From Bacillota bacterium (GTDB taxonomy: Bacteria > Bacillota > Clostridia > Oscillospirales > Acutalibacteraceae): a stretch of 64,000 nucleotides of DNA. Position numbers and translations under genes: made by a program. Below are positions 40,738 to 48,824 of the stretch, piece after piece; position 1 is the first letter of the stretch, and the number at the start of each line of letters is the position of its first letter. The notes below the pieces were generated by a model. It did no database searches. It worked only from the letters and a program-made list of their open reading frames with translations, and was not told the origin of the DNA. The DNA lies in the NCBI GenBank assembly GCA_023416955.1, contig JAEZGM010000009.1, positions 33,231-97,230 of the forward strand, read 5' to 3'.

Positions 40738-41106
40738 TTATTTCTCGGTGATATGGTGGATACCCTGATCAAAAATTGTCTTCACGTGGTTGTCGTCAAG
40801 CGAATAAAAAACCGTTTTGCCATCCCTTCGATTTTTCACGAGCTTCGCTTGTTTCAATACCCGAAGCTGATGGGAAATTGCCGACTTCGTCATGCCCAAA
40901 AGCGCGGCAATGTCACACACGCAAAGTTCGGAACTGAACAGCGCGCACAATATTTTGACCCTCGTGGAATCGCCGAATACTTTAAACAGCTCTGCCAGGT
41001 CAATCAAGTCGTCCTCATTTGGCATATGGGCCAAAACATCATTGACCACATCCTGATGCACGATATTGCAATCACATTTTTCCGCGTCCATCGTATTTGT
41101 ATTCAT
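40738..41106 (-). CDS. cadC: ArsR/SmtB-family metal-responsive repressor CadC
   Basis: A 122-aa winged-helix repressor that leaves DNA when it binds Cd, Pb or Zn. Features are an N-terminal Cys-rich patch (MDAEKCDCNIVH), a helix with ELCVCDIAALLG (the metal-binding Cys pair of CadC/ArsR), the recognition helix KSAISHQLRVLKQAKLV, the wing RRDGKTVFYSL, and a C-terminal dimer helix containing DNHVKTIFDQGIHHI, whose Asp and His fit the SmtB-type alpha-5 metal site. GGAG lies 7 bases before the ATG. It is upstream of cadA, separated by 120 bp that contain a second operator, so the two may be transcribed separately and repressed together. Confidence 0.93.
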   Translation of the reverse strand: MNTNTMDAEKCDCNIVHQDVVNDVLAHMPNEDDLIDLAELFKVFGDSTRVKILCALFSSELCVCDIAALLGMTKSAISHQLRVLKQAKLVKNRRDGKTVFYSLDDNHVKTIFDQGIHHITEK

Positions 41107-41120
41107 TGGCTTCTCCTTTT

Positions 41121-41179
41121 AGTTGAACAGTTGAATGATTGTTCAACTATTATTATAAATACCGTGCGCTGTTTGTCAA
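41121..41179 (-). promoter_or_regulatory. cadC promoter and operator
   Basis: On the minus strand TTGACA (41179-41174), 16 bp, TATAAT (41157-41152), directly followed by a palindrome AGTTGAACA ... TGTTCAACT (41121-41148) with an inner TTGAATGATTGTTCAA. This is the expected arrangement for ArsR-family autoregulation. Confidence 0.8.
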
Positions 41180-41229
41180 GTATATCGTATGGATTTCTTC
41201 CAAAAATGTTCCATATATATGCAAAATAA

Positions 41230-41261
41230 AACGGATGAAAGCACTGCTGCCTTCATCCGTT
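41230..41261 (-). terminator. Terminator of the P-loop kinase-like gene
   Basis: AACGGATGAAGGCAGCAGTG with the complementary CTTTCATCCGTT on the minus strand, followed by TTATTTTGC. Confidence 0.75.
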
Positions 41262-41267
41262 CCCGCT

Positions 41268-41792
41268 TTAGACGGAGTGATTTTCCCGCATCTCTATAAG
41301 GTTTTTGCTCTCACCGCGCCGGTAAAGAATGTAGATTTCCTTATCCGGGTACCGGTTCAGCAGCGCAAGGTACTGTTTCCGATACGTCCGGTTAAACGTC
41401 CATATCCATTTGACAAACTCGAAATCAATTTTTTCCGGGCAGCCCTCGCCCATATCCGGCCTTGTTTTTCCCCAGTTGCGAAAAACACGCAGAAAAGCGC
41501 TGGAAAGGCAAACCCAGCGGGAATAGTTCAGGTAAATGACCGTATCGCAGTACCGCAGTCTGTTTTCCAAAGTCCGGTTATAGTTCCCGTCAATAATCCA
41601 GCACTCTTTCTCCAGCTCGCGCTGAAGCAGCGCGTCAAATTCTTCTTCGCTCACAGGGTTCCAGCCCTTTCGCCAGTACAGCTGGTCGAGGTGGGTAACG
41701 GGAATGCGCAGCCGGCTGCCCAGCTGCCTTGCCAAAGTGGACTTTCCGCTGCCGCCGCACCCAATGATAAGAATTCGTTTCCCACTCATCAT
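41268..41792 (-). CDS. P-loop NTPase, FlaR/adenylate-kinase-like
   Basis: A 174-aa protein of the group annotated as DNA topology modulation protein FlaR or AAA/kinase-like. It has Walker A IIGCGGSGKSTLARQL at the N-terminus, then VTHLDQLYWRKGW, EECWIIDGNYNRTL-type sequence (ECWIIDGNYNRT), a DTVIYLNYSRW Walker B-like strand, a basic lid region (RVFRNWGKTRPDM), and a C-terminal IYILYRRGE. The fold resembles small nucleoside or shikimate kinases; the substrate is unknown. GGAAGAG precedes the ATG. A terminator separates it from the ABC exporter genes upstream. Confidence 0.85.
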   Translation of the reverse strand: MMSGKRILIIGCGGSGKSTLARQLGSRLRIPVTHLDQLYWRKGWNPVSEEEFDALLQRELEKECWIIDGNYNRTLENRLRYCDTVIYLNYSRWVCLSSAFLRVFRNWGKTRPDMGEGCPEKIDFEFVKWIWTFNRTYRKQYLALLNRYPDKEIYILYRRGESKNLIEMRENHSV

Positions 41793-41822
41793 TCTCTTCC
41801 ATTCTTTGATATTATAGTCGCA

Positions 41823-41847
41823 AAAAGCGGGGTCAAGCCCCGCTTTT
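41823..41847 (-). terminator. Terminator of the ABC exporter operon
   Basis: AAAAGCGGGG-TCAAG-CCCCGCTTTT is a perfect stem, followed by TTGC on the minus strand. Confidence 0.8.
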
Positions 41848-41866
41848 CACGCAGTAAAACATTTTG

Positions 41867-43765
41867 TCAGGAAAGCTCAAACATACCGGTATACAACTGA
41901 TAATACTTCCCTTTTTGGGAAATCAGTTCTTCATGATTCCCGCTTTCAATAATATTGCCGTACTCCAGTACCATAATCGCGTCGGAGTTGCGTACAGTGG
42001 AAAGGCGGTGCGCAATGACAAACACGGTGCGCCCCTGCATCAGACGGTCCATACCGGCTTCAATCAGCGCTTCGGTGCGGGTATCGATGGAGGAGGTAGC
42101 CTCGTCCAGAATCAGCACCGGCGGGTTCGCGACCGCGGCGCGCGCAATCGCGAGCAGCTGCCGCTGACCCTGGGAAAGGTTGGCACCGTCGGAATGAATC
42201 ATAGTCTGGTACCCCTGCGGTAAGTGTCGTACAAAGAAGTCTGCGTTCGCAAGCTTTGCCGCCGCAATGCATTCCTCGTCCGTCGCGTCCAGCTTTCCGT
42301 AGCGGATATTGTCCATCACCGTACCGGTGAACAGATGGGTATCCTGTAAAACCATGGAAAGGGAACGGCGCAGATCCGCTTTCTTGATTTTATTGATATT
42401 GATGCCGTCGTAACGGATTTTCCCATCGGGAACATCGTAAAAACGGTTGATCAGATTGGTAATCGTGGTTTTTCCCGCGCCGGTGGAACCGACGAACGCG
42501 ATTTTCTGGCCGGAATACGCGTTCAGCGTGACCCCGTTCAGAACGGTTTTATTCGGTTCATAGCCAAATACCACATTGTCAAATTCCACATTGCCTTCCA
42601 GCTTTGTGTAAGTTACGCTGGAATCCGTGCTATGGGGGTGCTTCCACGCCCATTCGCCCGTATAGCGGTCGGATTCGGTAACCGTGCCGTCCGGCGCAAC
42701 GTGCGCATTTATCAGGGTGACATAACCGTCGTCCGTTTCCGGCTCCGCGTCGATTACTTCGAAAATGCGCTCGGCACCGGCAAGGGCGGACAGCACCGTA
42801 TTAACCTGCTGCGAAATCTGGGTAATCGGCATTGAGAAGTTTCTGGTCAGCTGCAAAAACGCGACCACCGTACCGGTGGTGATACTGCCGGCAATAGCGA
42901 GCAGACTGCCCGCAACAGTGGTAAGGGCGTACAGGATGTTGGACAGGTTGCCCATGATCGGCATCAGAATGTTCGCAAACGTATTCGCGTTTGTTGCCGC
43001 TGAACGCAAGTCCTCATCCAGACGGTGAAATTCATCCTTTGTGAAATCCTCATGGCAGAAAACTTTTACGACCTGCTGCCCTTCAATCATTTCCTCAATG
43101 TATCCGTTGACTTTTCCCAGTTCCTGCTGCTGCTTTTTAAAGTAGGCGCCGCTCCTGCCGCCCACCTTTTTAATAACAGTCAGCATCACGATCAGCATGA
43201 CGACCACCAGAACCGTGAGCTGCCAGCTGTAGTACAGCATGATACAGAACGCGCTGAGTACCGTGAGCGCCGAAGAAATAAAGTTCGCCACGCTGTTGGA
43301 AAGCATTTCGCGGATCGTATCCGTATCGTTTGTATAGCGGCTCATCAGTTCGCCGTGCGTATGCGTATCAAAATAACGAATCGGCAGACGCTCCATATTT
43401 TTGAACAAATCCATGCGAATATGGTACAGCGTCCTTGTGGATATATTCAGCATAATGCGGCTGAAAGCATAGGTAGACAGCGCCCCGAACAGGTAGACGA
43501 CCGCCATGGTCACCAAAGTCTTTACAAAGCCCGCCATCAGCGCGGCGGACGGCCCCTGCTTCAAAATAGGCATCAGCGAATTGTCAATGACCTCCTGCAG
43601 CAGCACTGTACCCACAATCTGCGCGGCGGCGCTGATTACAATCGCAATTAAAACCAGCGCAAACTGAAATTTGTATTCCGCAAAATAACCGAAAATCCGA
43701 TTGAGCGTTTTCCAGACATTTTTTGGCTTTGAACCCGGCTTCGGGCTATTTCCCGGCTTTGGCAT
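41867..43765 (-). CDS. ABC exporter half-transporter B (MdlB/MsbA-like)
   Basis: A 632-aa half-transporter with a Pro/Lys-rich N-terminal tail (KPGNSPKPGSKPKN), six transmembrane helices in residues about 30-330, and an ATPase domain with Walker A GSTGAGKTTITNLI, Q-loop MVLQDTHLFTGTV, signature NLSQGQRQLLAIARA, Walker B VLILDEATSSID and switch His IAHRLSTV. Key residues are intact. An insertion of about 30 residues (TVTESDRYTGEWAWKHPHSTDS) lies between the membrane and ATPase domains. It overlaps the partner gene by 20 bp, so the two form a heterodimeric exporter for drugs, lipids or peptides. Confidence 0.93.
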   Translation of the reverse strand: MPKPGNSPKPGSKPKNVWKTLNRIFGYFAEYKFQFALVLIAIVISAAAQIVGTVLLQEVIDNSLMPILKQGPSAALMAGFVKTLVTMAVVYLFGALSTYAFSRIMLNISTRTLYHIRMDLFKNMERLPIRYFDTHTHGELMSRYTNDTDTIREMLSNSVANFISSALTVLSAFCIMLYYSWQLTVLVVVMLIVMLTVIKKVGGRSGAYFKKQQQELGKVNGYIEEMIEGQQVVKVFCHEDFTKDEFHRLDEDLRSAATNANTFANILMPIMGNLSNILYALTTVAGSLLAIAGSITTGTVVAFLQLTRNFSMPITQISQQVNTVLSALAGAERIFEVIDAEPETDDGYVTLINAHVAPDGTVTESDRYTGEWAWKHPHSTDSSVTYTKLEGNVEFDNVVFGYEPNKTVLNGVTLNAYSGQKIAFVGSTGAGKTTITNLINRFYDVPDGKIRYDGININKIKKADLRRSLSMVLQDTHLFTGTVMDNIRYGKLDATDEECIAAAKLANADFFVRHLPQGYQTMIHSDGANLSQGQRQLLAIARAAVANPPVLILDEATSSIDTRTEALIEAGMDRLMQGRTVFVIAHRLSTVRNSDAIMVLEYGNIIESGNHEELISQKGKYYQLYTGMFELS

Positions 43766-45497
43766 ATTCGTCGACCCCTTTCTGTTGGGAAAGGTAAACT
43801 TCCCGGTAAATCGTATTCGTCTTCATCAGTTCCTCATGTGTTCCGAAGCCGTTGATTTCGCCCTCGTCCAATACAATGATTTTGTCCGCGTCACATACGG
43901 AAGTAATCCGCTGGGCAATCAGGATGGTCGTTGTGCCCCGCAGCTTATCCCGCAGCTCCGCGCGGATTTGACTGTCGGTTGCCGTGTCCACGGCGCTGGT
44001 GGAATCGTCCAGAATCATGATTTTCGGCTTTTTCAGAAGGGCGCGTGCAATACAGAGGCGCTGCTTCTGCCCGCCCGAAACATTGACGCCGCCCTGACCG
44101 AGGTCGGTTTCGTAGCCGTCCGGAAAATTCATGATAAAATCATGCGCCTGCGCCGCCTTGCAGGCAGCTACGATTTCTTCTTCCGTTGCGCTTTCGTTGC
44201 CCCATTTCAGGTTTTCACGGATCGTGCCGGAAAACAGTACGTTTTTCTGCAGAACCATCGCCACCTGTTCACGCAGTTCTTCCAGCCTGTAACTGCGGAC
44301 ATCGCGGCCGCCCACAAGAAGCTCTCCGCCCGTTACGTCGTACAGGCGCGGGATGAGCTGAACCAGCGTCGTTTTGGCGGAGCCGGTTCCGCCGATTACG
44401 CCGATCGTCTGGCCGGACTCTATGGCAAGGTTCACATGGGACAGCGTAAGGTTCTCTTTATCACCGGAATAACTGAACGAAACATCACGGAACTCGATGG
44501 AACCGTTTCCCAATTTCTCCGCTGTTCCGTCCTCCGGATTCTTAATATCCGATACCTCGTCCAGCACCTCCGTAATACGTTCGATGGAAGCATAGGAAAT
44601 GATGGAAACGATGAAGATCATGGACAGCATCATCAGCGACATCAGAATCTGTGCGATATAGCTGATGAAACTGGAAAGCTGACCGATTTCCATTGTTCTG
44701 CCAATGACCATATTGCCGCCAAACCACAGCACCGCAACAATGGAGCCGTACATGCAAAGCTGCATAATCGGCATATTGAGAACGACCAGCTTTTCCGCAA
44801 ATTTCTGTGCCTTGCGCACAGCGTCGGCATTCTCCTCAAATTTCTTTTCTTCATAGTCCTCGCGGACAAAGGCCTTCACGGCGCGGATTCCGATCAGGTT
44901 TTCCTGCACAACCGCGTTCAGCTTATCGTATTGCTTCAGCATTTTCAGAAAACGCGGGTGCGCATGGCTGACAATCAGGTAGAGCGCCACTCCCAAAACC
45001 GGAATTGCCACCAAAAACACCAGCGACAGCCGCGCGTTGATCATGACAGCCATAATCGTCGCACCGATCAGCATCGTCGGCGCACGGAAGCCCATGCGCA
45101 GCAGCATCATAAATGCGTTCTGCGTATTGGTAACGTCCGTGGTCAGGCGCGTTACAAGCGAACCTGTAGAAAACTTATCCACGTTGGAAAAAGAAAAATC
45201 CTGCACACGGTCAAACAGATCATTGCGCAGGTTCCTCGCGAAACCCATGCTCGCCGTCGCGGCAGTTTTTCCGCCGGCGGCGCCGAAAAACAATGACACA
45301 AATGCCATGAGCACCATCAAGCCGCCCATTTTGACGGTATAATTAATTCCGCCGCTTCCCTGAATTCCATTGTCAATAATCTCAGCCATTACCAGCGGGA
45401 TCAGAATTTCCATGACGACTTCACCGATCATAAAAACCGGCGTAATCACCGCATATTTTTTGTATTCACCGACATACTTCAACAACTTTTTAATCAT
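43746..45497 (-). CDS. ABC exporter half-transporter A (MdlA-like)
   Basis: A 583-aa half-transporter: six membrane helices (for example YAVITPVFMIGEVVMEILIP near the N-terminus) and an ATPase domain with Walker A GGTGSAKTTLVQLIPR (Ala for the usual Gly before Lys), Q-loop MVLQKNVLFSGTI, signature NVSGGQKQRLCIARA and Walker B IMILDDSTSAVD. The Walker B motif is followed by Asp (DD), not the catalytic Glu, and the switch position reads IAQRITSV with Gln for His. This is therefore the degenerate member of a heterodimeric ABC exporter with one active ATP site. ATG 45497 is preferred (GGGATGG upstream) over 45518. Confidence 0.92.
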   Translation of the reverse strand: MIKKLLKYVGEYKKYAVITPVFMIGEVVMEILIPLVMAEIIDNGIQGSGGINYTVKMGGLMVLMAFVSLFFGAAGGKTAATASMGFARNLRNDLFDRVQDFSFSNVDKFSTGSLVTRLTTDVTNTQNAFMMLLRMGFRAPTMLIGATIMAVMINARLSLVFLVAIPVLGVALYLIVSHAHPRFLKMLKQYDKLNAVVQENLIGIRAVKAFVREDYEEKKFEENADAVRKAQKFAEKLVVLNMPIMQLCMYGSIVAVLWFGGNMVIGRTMEIGQLSSFISYIAQILMSLMMLSMIFIVSIISYASIERITEVLDEVSDIKNPEDGTAEKLGNGSIEFRDVSFSYSGDKENLTLSHVNLAIESGQTIGVIGGTGSAKTTLVQLIPRLYDVTGGELLVGGRDVRSYRLEELREQVAMVLQKNVLFSGTIRENLKWGNESATEEEIVAACKAAQAHDFIMNFPDGYETDLGQGGVNVSGGQKQRLCIARALLKKPKIMILDDSTSAVDTATDSQIRAELRDKLRGTTTILIAQRITSVCDADKIIVLDEGEINGFGTHEELMKTNTIYREVYLSQQKGVDEYAKAGK

Positions 45498-45532
45498 AGC
45501 ACCATCCCAAAAACTCATCAGATTTCATTTGT

Positions 45533-45602
45533 ATAGTCAGTTAACTTTAGAAAACATCCAAGAAACATATTGATTGGTTCTGTTTTCAAGTTAACTGACT
45601 AT
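45533..45602. repeat. Inverted-repeat element family A, copy 3
   Basis: The left arm starts ATAGTCAGTTAACTT (45533) and the right arm GTTTTCAAGTTAACTGACTA plus T ends at 45602; 18 or more bp pair. Internal words AAACATCCAAGAAACAT and GGTTCTGTTTTC match copies 1 and 2. It lies in the promoter region of the ABC exporter operon. Confidence 0.8.
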
Positions 45603-45683
45603 GTTCACTCGTTTTAACAAGGTCTTGTTTATAAATTAAAAATCTATGGATTTTCAATAGGCAAGATCTTTTTATTTTAAAAA

Positions 45684-45714
45684 GGAATGAGCCCGCTTAA
45701 ACGAGCCCATTCCC
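45684..45714 (-). terminator. Terminator of the Dabb-domain gene
   Basis: GGAATGGGCTCG on the minus strand pairs with CGGGCTCATTCC, followed by TTTTTAAAATA. Confidence 0.75.
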
Positions 45715-45749
45715 CTTATCTTGATTCTTCAGCCTGTAAGACCTCGCGT

Positions 45750-46043
45750 TTAAACTTCGTAGTCAACGCATGCTCTGCCGTGAACCAGATTATGCACATC
45801 GTTTTTAATCGCGACATGACCGGGGTGTGTCTGATAATGATCCTGCGCTTCTTTTGTGGTGAACTCGCAGTAAAGCGCAAGGTCGAACTCACCGCCATTG
45901 TAATTTTTGCCCACCTCAATCGCGGTCAAGCCGTCCACAACGCCCAAAAGCGCCTGAAAGCGCCGGTTCAAATCGGCAACAATCTGATCCGCGTTGCTCT
46001 TGTTTTCTTCATTGAGCGTCCATAAAACAATATGTTTCACCAT
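45750..46043 (-). CDS. Dabb (stress-responsive A/B barrel) domain protein
   Basis: A 97-aa dimeric alpha/beta-barrel protein. It begins MVKHIVLWTLNEENKSNADQ, the usual Dabb opening in which the HIVLW strand and following helix are conserved, and includes LLGVVDGLTAIEVGKN, FDLALYCEFTTKEAQDHYQTH and HPGHVAIKNDVHNLV. GGAGAG lies 9 bases before the ATG at 46043; the longer frame from 46097 extends into dinB and has no ribosome site. The family includes proteins of unknown role and some small-molecule cyclases; no substrate can be assigned. Confidence 0.9.
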   Translation of the reverse strand: MVKHIVLWTLNEENKSNADQIVADLNRRFQALLGVVDGLTAIEVGKNYNGGEFDLALYCEFTTKEAQDHYQTHPGHVAIKNDVHNLVHGRACVDYEV

Positions 46044-46086
46044 TGGTGATCTCTCCTTTATTATAAACTTATCGGATTTTAACCAA

Positions 46087-47319
46087 TCACTGCTCATCGC
46101 CGTGTGCGGATTCGGGCTGCTCCAACCCGATATTGTTATTCAGCAGACTGCCGAAAGCGACCGCGGTCTTTCCGTATTTTGTACGGATACGGTCAAGCGT
46201 GGTTTCCAGATGTTCCTGTTTTTCGCTGTGCTCCTGTTGCCCGCCGAACAAACTGAGCTGTTCCCCCGGTGCGTCCTCCGGTACCAGACCCGACGCCGTA
46301 ACCGTCAGCATGCGAATCGGCGCGCTCATATTCCATGAAGCCTGAATCAGCTCCAGTGCGGCCCATGAAATATCTTTTGCTAGGTGTGTGGGCGCGGTGA
46401 GCGTTTTCTGCCGTGTGATGGTTTTAAAGCTGGGATTTCGGATCGTCACCTGCACCGTCCAACATTTCACACCCTGACGGCGCATACGGAAGGCTACGCT
46501 TTCCGTCAATGCCGAAACCCCCAGCCGGATATCCTCCGGCCCTACCAGATCGCGCTTAAACGTCATTCCGTTGCCGACGGACTTTACCTCGCGGTGATCG
46601 CCCACATTGCGTACCGGGCTGTTATCCAGCCCGTTCGCGCAGTCATAAAGCTCACCGCCGGATTTTCCAAGCCGTGAAACAATCAGCGCTTTATCGCTTG
46701 CGGCCAGTTCCCCGATGGTATGAATTCCGAGCTTTGCCAGCGCCTGTTCCACGCTGGAGCCAACATAGAGCATTGCGCCGACCGGCAGAGGAAATACAAT
46801 GGACTTCCAGTCCGTCCGGTCAATGACCGTGGTGGCGTCGGGCTTTTTATAGTCGCTGCCCAGCTTTGCAAACACTTTATTGAAGGAAACGCCCGCCGAA
46901 ATCGTCAAGCCGATTTCCCGCTTGACGGTCTCCCTTAATTCATCGGCAATCTGCTTTCCGCTGCCGAACAGCTTTTCGCTTCCGGTCACGTCGAGCCAGC
47001 TTTCATCAATGCCGAATGGCTCGACCAAGTCCGTGTAGCGCTGATAAATTGCATTGATCCGCTGGGAATATTTGCGGTATTCCTCATGGTGGGGCGACGC
47101 CAACACCAGTTTCGGGCATTTGCGCTTCGCCTGCCAAATGGTCTCTGCCGTCTGCACACCGTATTTTTTTGCCAGTTCGTTTTTGGCCAAAATAATGCCG
47201 TGCCGGTTTTCCGGGTCACCGCAGACAGCCATCGGTACGTTGCGATACTCCGGGTGCAGAATGCATTCCACTGAAGCAAAAAAGCCATTGCAATCACAGT
47301 GCAGGATGGTTCTGTCCAC
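46087..47319 (-). CDS. dinB: DNA polymerase IV (Y-family, translesion)
   Basis: A lesion-bypass DNA polymerase of 410 aa. It shows the Y-family palm motifs ILHCDCNGFFASVECI (metal Asp; this type often reads DCNGFFASVE in Firmicutes), the central YSQRINAIY, and the second acidic motif EPFGIDESWLDVTGS; the helix-hairpin-helix region (LAKLGIHTIGELAAS) and little-finger domain (VKSVGNGMTFKRDL) follow. The C-terminal LSLFGGQQEHSEK contains a QLSLF-like beta-clamp-binding motif. The start is GTG at 47319 with AAAGGG upstream. I found no LexA box of the Bacillus type in the leader; two palindromic repeats lie there instead. Confidence 0.94.
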   Translation of the reverse strand: MDRTILHCDCNGFFASVECILHPEYRNVPMAVCGDPENRHGIILAKNELAKKYGVQTAETIWQAKRKCPKLVLASPHHEEYRKYSQRINAIYQRYTDLVEPFGIDESWLDVTGSEKLFGSGKQIADELRETVKREIGLTISAGVSFNKVFAKLGSDYKKPDATTVIDRTDWKSIVFPLPVGAMLYVGSSVEQALAKLGIHTIGELAASDKALIVSRLGKSGGELYDCANGLDNSPVRNVGDHREVKSVGNGMTFKRDLVGPEDIRLGVSALTESVAFRMRRQGVKCWTVQVTIRNPSFKTITRQKTLTAPTHLAKDISWAALELIQASWNMSAPIRMLTVTASGLVPEDAPGEQLSLFGGQQEHSEKQEHLETTLDRIRTKYGKTAVAFGSLLNNNIGLEQPESAHGDEQ

Positions 47320-47360
47320 GCAAAACGCCCTTTCCGCAGAGTACTCAAATATTCCAGCTT

Positions 47361-47500
47361 ACAATGGACTCACACCATAGGTTTGAAGCCATTGTACCAT
47401 TTCCTTATCACAGAATTTGCGCCGACGCAATGCGGTGGGAGAAACGGCGCTTCGACAGCAGATTTACAATGTCTCAAGCCGTAGGTTTGAGACTATTATA
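47361..47500. repeat. Pair of related palindromes upstream of dinB
   Basis: ACAATGG ... CCATTGT (47361-47395) and TACAATGTCTCAAGCCGTAG plus GTTTGAGACTATTATA (47465-47500) share the core CCATAGGTTTGA / CCGTAGGTTTGA and the following TATCACA. Each can form a hairpin (TCTCAA with TTGAGA in the second). They could be operators or relics of a 36-bp CRISPR-type repeat; no cas genes or regular array are present. Confidence 0.5.
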
Positions 47501-47661
47501 TCACAAAATCCGCAAAAGCAACAGCACCCTTCAAATTTCAAAACGCCCCTGCCGCAAAGCAAAGCAAGGCGGTACCGGCGCCCCGAAAGGAGGCTCCGAT
47601 TTCGCCCTGCCATGGTTCATACAGCTTCTCTTAATCGCAAACAGAAGCAATATTTGTGCCG
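47501..47661. other. Spacer between the dinB leader and the alcohol dehydrogenase gene
   Basis: No supported gene. A GC-rich imperfect palindrome (GGCGGTACCGGCGCC ... GGAGGC) near 47570-47595 might help terminate the minus-strand dehydrogenase transcript. Confidence 0.3.
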
Positions 47662-48786
47662 TTACAGGTTAAAGGAAGTCCTGTACAGCTGCTGAATTTC
47701 TTCCTCAGTGGGTCTGGCCACACAGTTCCCCAGATTTTTGGCGGCGAAGGAGGTCTTGCTGAAGCCGACGACCTCGTCCCCTGTGATCTGCCCCGGCTCG
47801 CCCATCAGGAGGGCAAGCATTTCACGGAACACATGGCTTTCTGGGTATCCAACCGCGCGAAGCACCTTGGCGGCCGCCTGCGGATTTTTAGACTCCACAA
47901 ATTCAAGGTACGCGCCAAGCAGCAAACCGTTTGCCCTGCCGTGGTCTACCTCATGATAATAGGTCAGCGGATAACCCATGGAGTGCACGATCGTTGTACC
48001 CGTCTGCGCAATCACCATACCGCCCAGCAGCGAAGCCTGCATCAGGCGCTCTCTGCCTTCCGCGGAAACGGACTCTTTCTTCCCGGTTTTCAGCGCATTT
48101 AGCAGCTCCGGCAGGCAGGCCATAAACAGCCCGATTCCCTGTTCGGCAAGCGAGTCCGAAACAGAAGATGCCTTCAGGCAGAGCATTCCCTCAACGAGGT
48201 GGGAAAGCGCGTCCACCGCCGTATTGACCGTACTTTTTACGGACAGATTCTCCAAATACTTCGCGTCCACAAACGCGAGCTTCGGGAACAAAAGCGGTGA
48301 AGCAATACTTGTTTTGGTCTTGGCCGCGTCATTGGTCAGAACGGAATACTGCGTTACTTCCGAGCCTGTTCCCGCTGTCGTCGGAACAAACACCATGGGC
48401 AGCACCTTGTTCTCATAGCTGCCGGAAAACAGATTTTTCGGCGCGATTTCCTGCGCGGCAAGCAACGCGATAGCCTTGCCCGCGTCCATTGGGGAACCGC
48501 CGCCGATAGCAATGACAAAATCCGCTCCGGTTTCCTTTGCGAGCGCCGCACCCTCGTAAGCGCATGGGATCGTGGGGTTGCTCATTACCTTGTCGAAAAT
48601 CACATATTCCATTCCGTTCGCCGTCAGCGCGTTGATGACATCGCTTTGCGAACCGTTGGACTTTGCCGAGTGCTCGCCGGTCACAATCAGCGCCTTTTTG
48701 CCAAAAGAGGGCAAAAGGTCTTTATGCTGCATAACGCAGTCTTTCCCGAAAACGACCTTGGTCGGCATGAAAAATTCGTAGCTCAT
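47662..48786 (-). CDS. Iron-containing alcohol dehydrogenase
   Basis: A 374-aa group III alcohol dehydrogenase that reduces aldehydes or ketones with NAD(P)H. Visible motifs are the N-terminal MPTKVVFGKDCV, the nucleotide-binding GGGSPMDAGKAIALLAA, FVPTTAGTGSEVTQYSVLT, and the metal ligands in VDALSHLVEGML and VHSMGYPLTYYHEVDHGRAN. The start at 48786 (GGGAG upstream) gives the family-typical length; an upstream frame running into ilvD is rejected. It follows ilvD by 38 bp, so the two are probably co-transcribed. The substrate is not predictable; butanol- or propanediol-type enzymes share these motifs. Confidence 0.93.
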   Translation of the reverse strand: MSYEFFMPTKVVFGKDCVMQHKDLLPSFGKKALIVTGEHSAKSNGSQSDVINALTANGMEYVIFDKVMSNPTIPCAYEGAALAKETGADFVIAIGGGSPMDAGKAIALLAAQEIAPKNLFSGSYENKVLPMVFVPTTAGTGSEVTQYSVLTNDAAKTKTSIASPLLFPKLAFVDAKYLENLSVKSTVNTAVDALSHLVEGMLCLKASSVSDSLAEQGIGLFMACLPELLNALKTGKKESVSAEGRERLMQASLLGGMVIAQTGTTIVHSMGYPLTYYHEVDHGRANGLLLGAYLEFVESKNPQAAAKVLRAVGYPESHVFREMLALLMGEPGQITGDEVVGFSKTSFAAKNLGNCVARPTEEEIQQLYRTSFNL

Positions 48787-48824
48787 CGCATTTCTCCCTT
48801 TCTTTCCGTTCATCATCTGTTTTA

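Noticed and set aside
43701..45296. Plus-strand frame of 531 codons opposite the ABC exporter genes
   Set aside because: It spans two overlapping, motif-complete ABC genes on the minus strand and has no ribosome site.
47320..47360. LexA operator for dinB
   Set aside because: No match to the Gram-positive CGAAC-N4-GTTCG type box was found in the leader.
47361..47500. CRISPR array
   Set aside because: Only two imperfect repeat-like palindromes at non-array spacing, and no cas genes in the window. Recorded as palindromic repeats instead.
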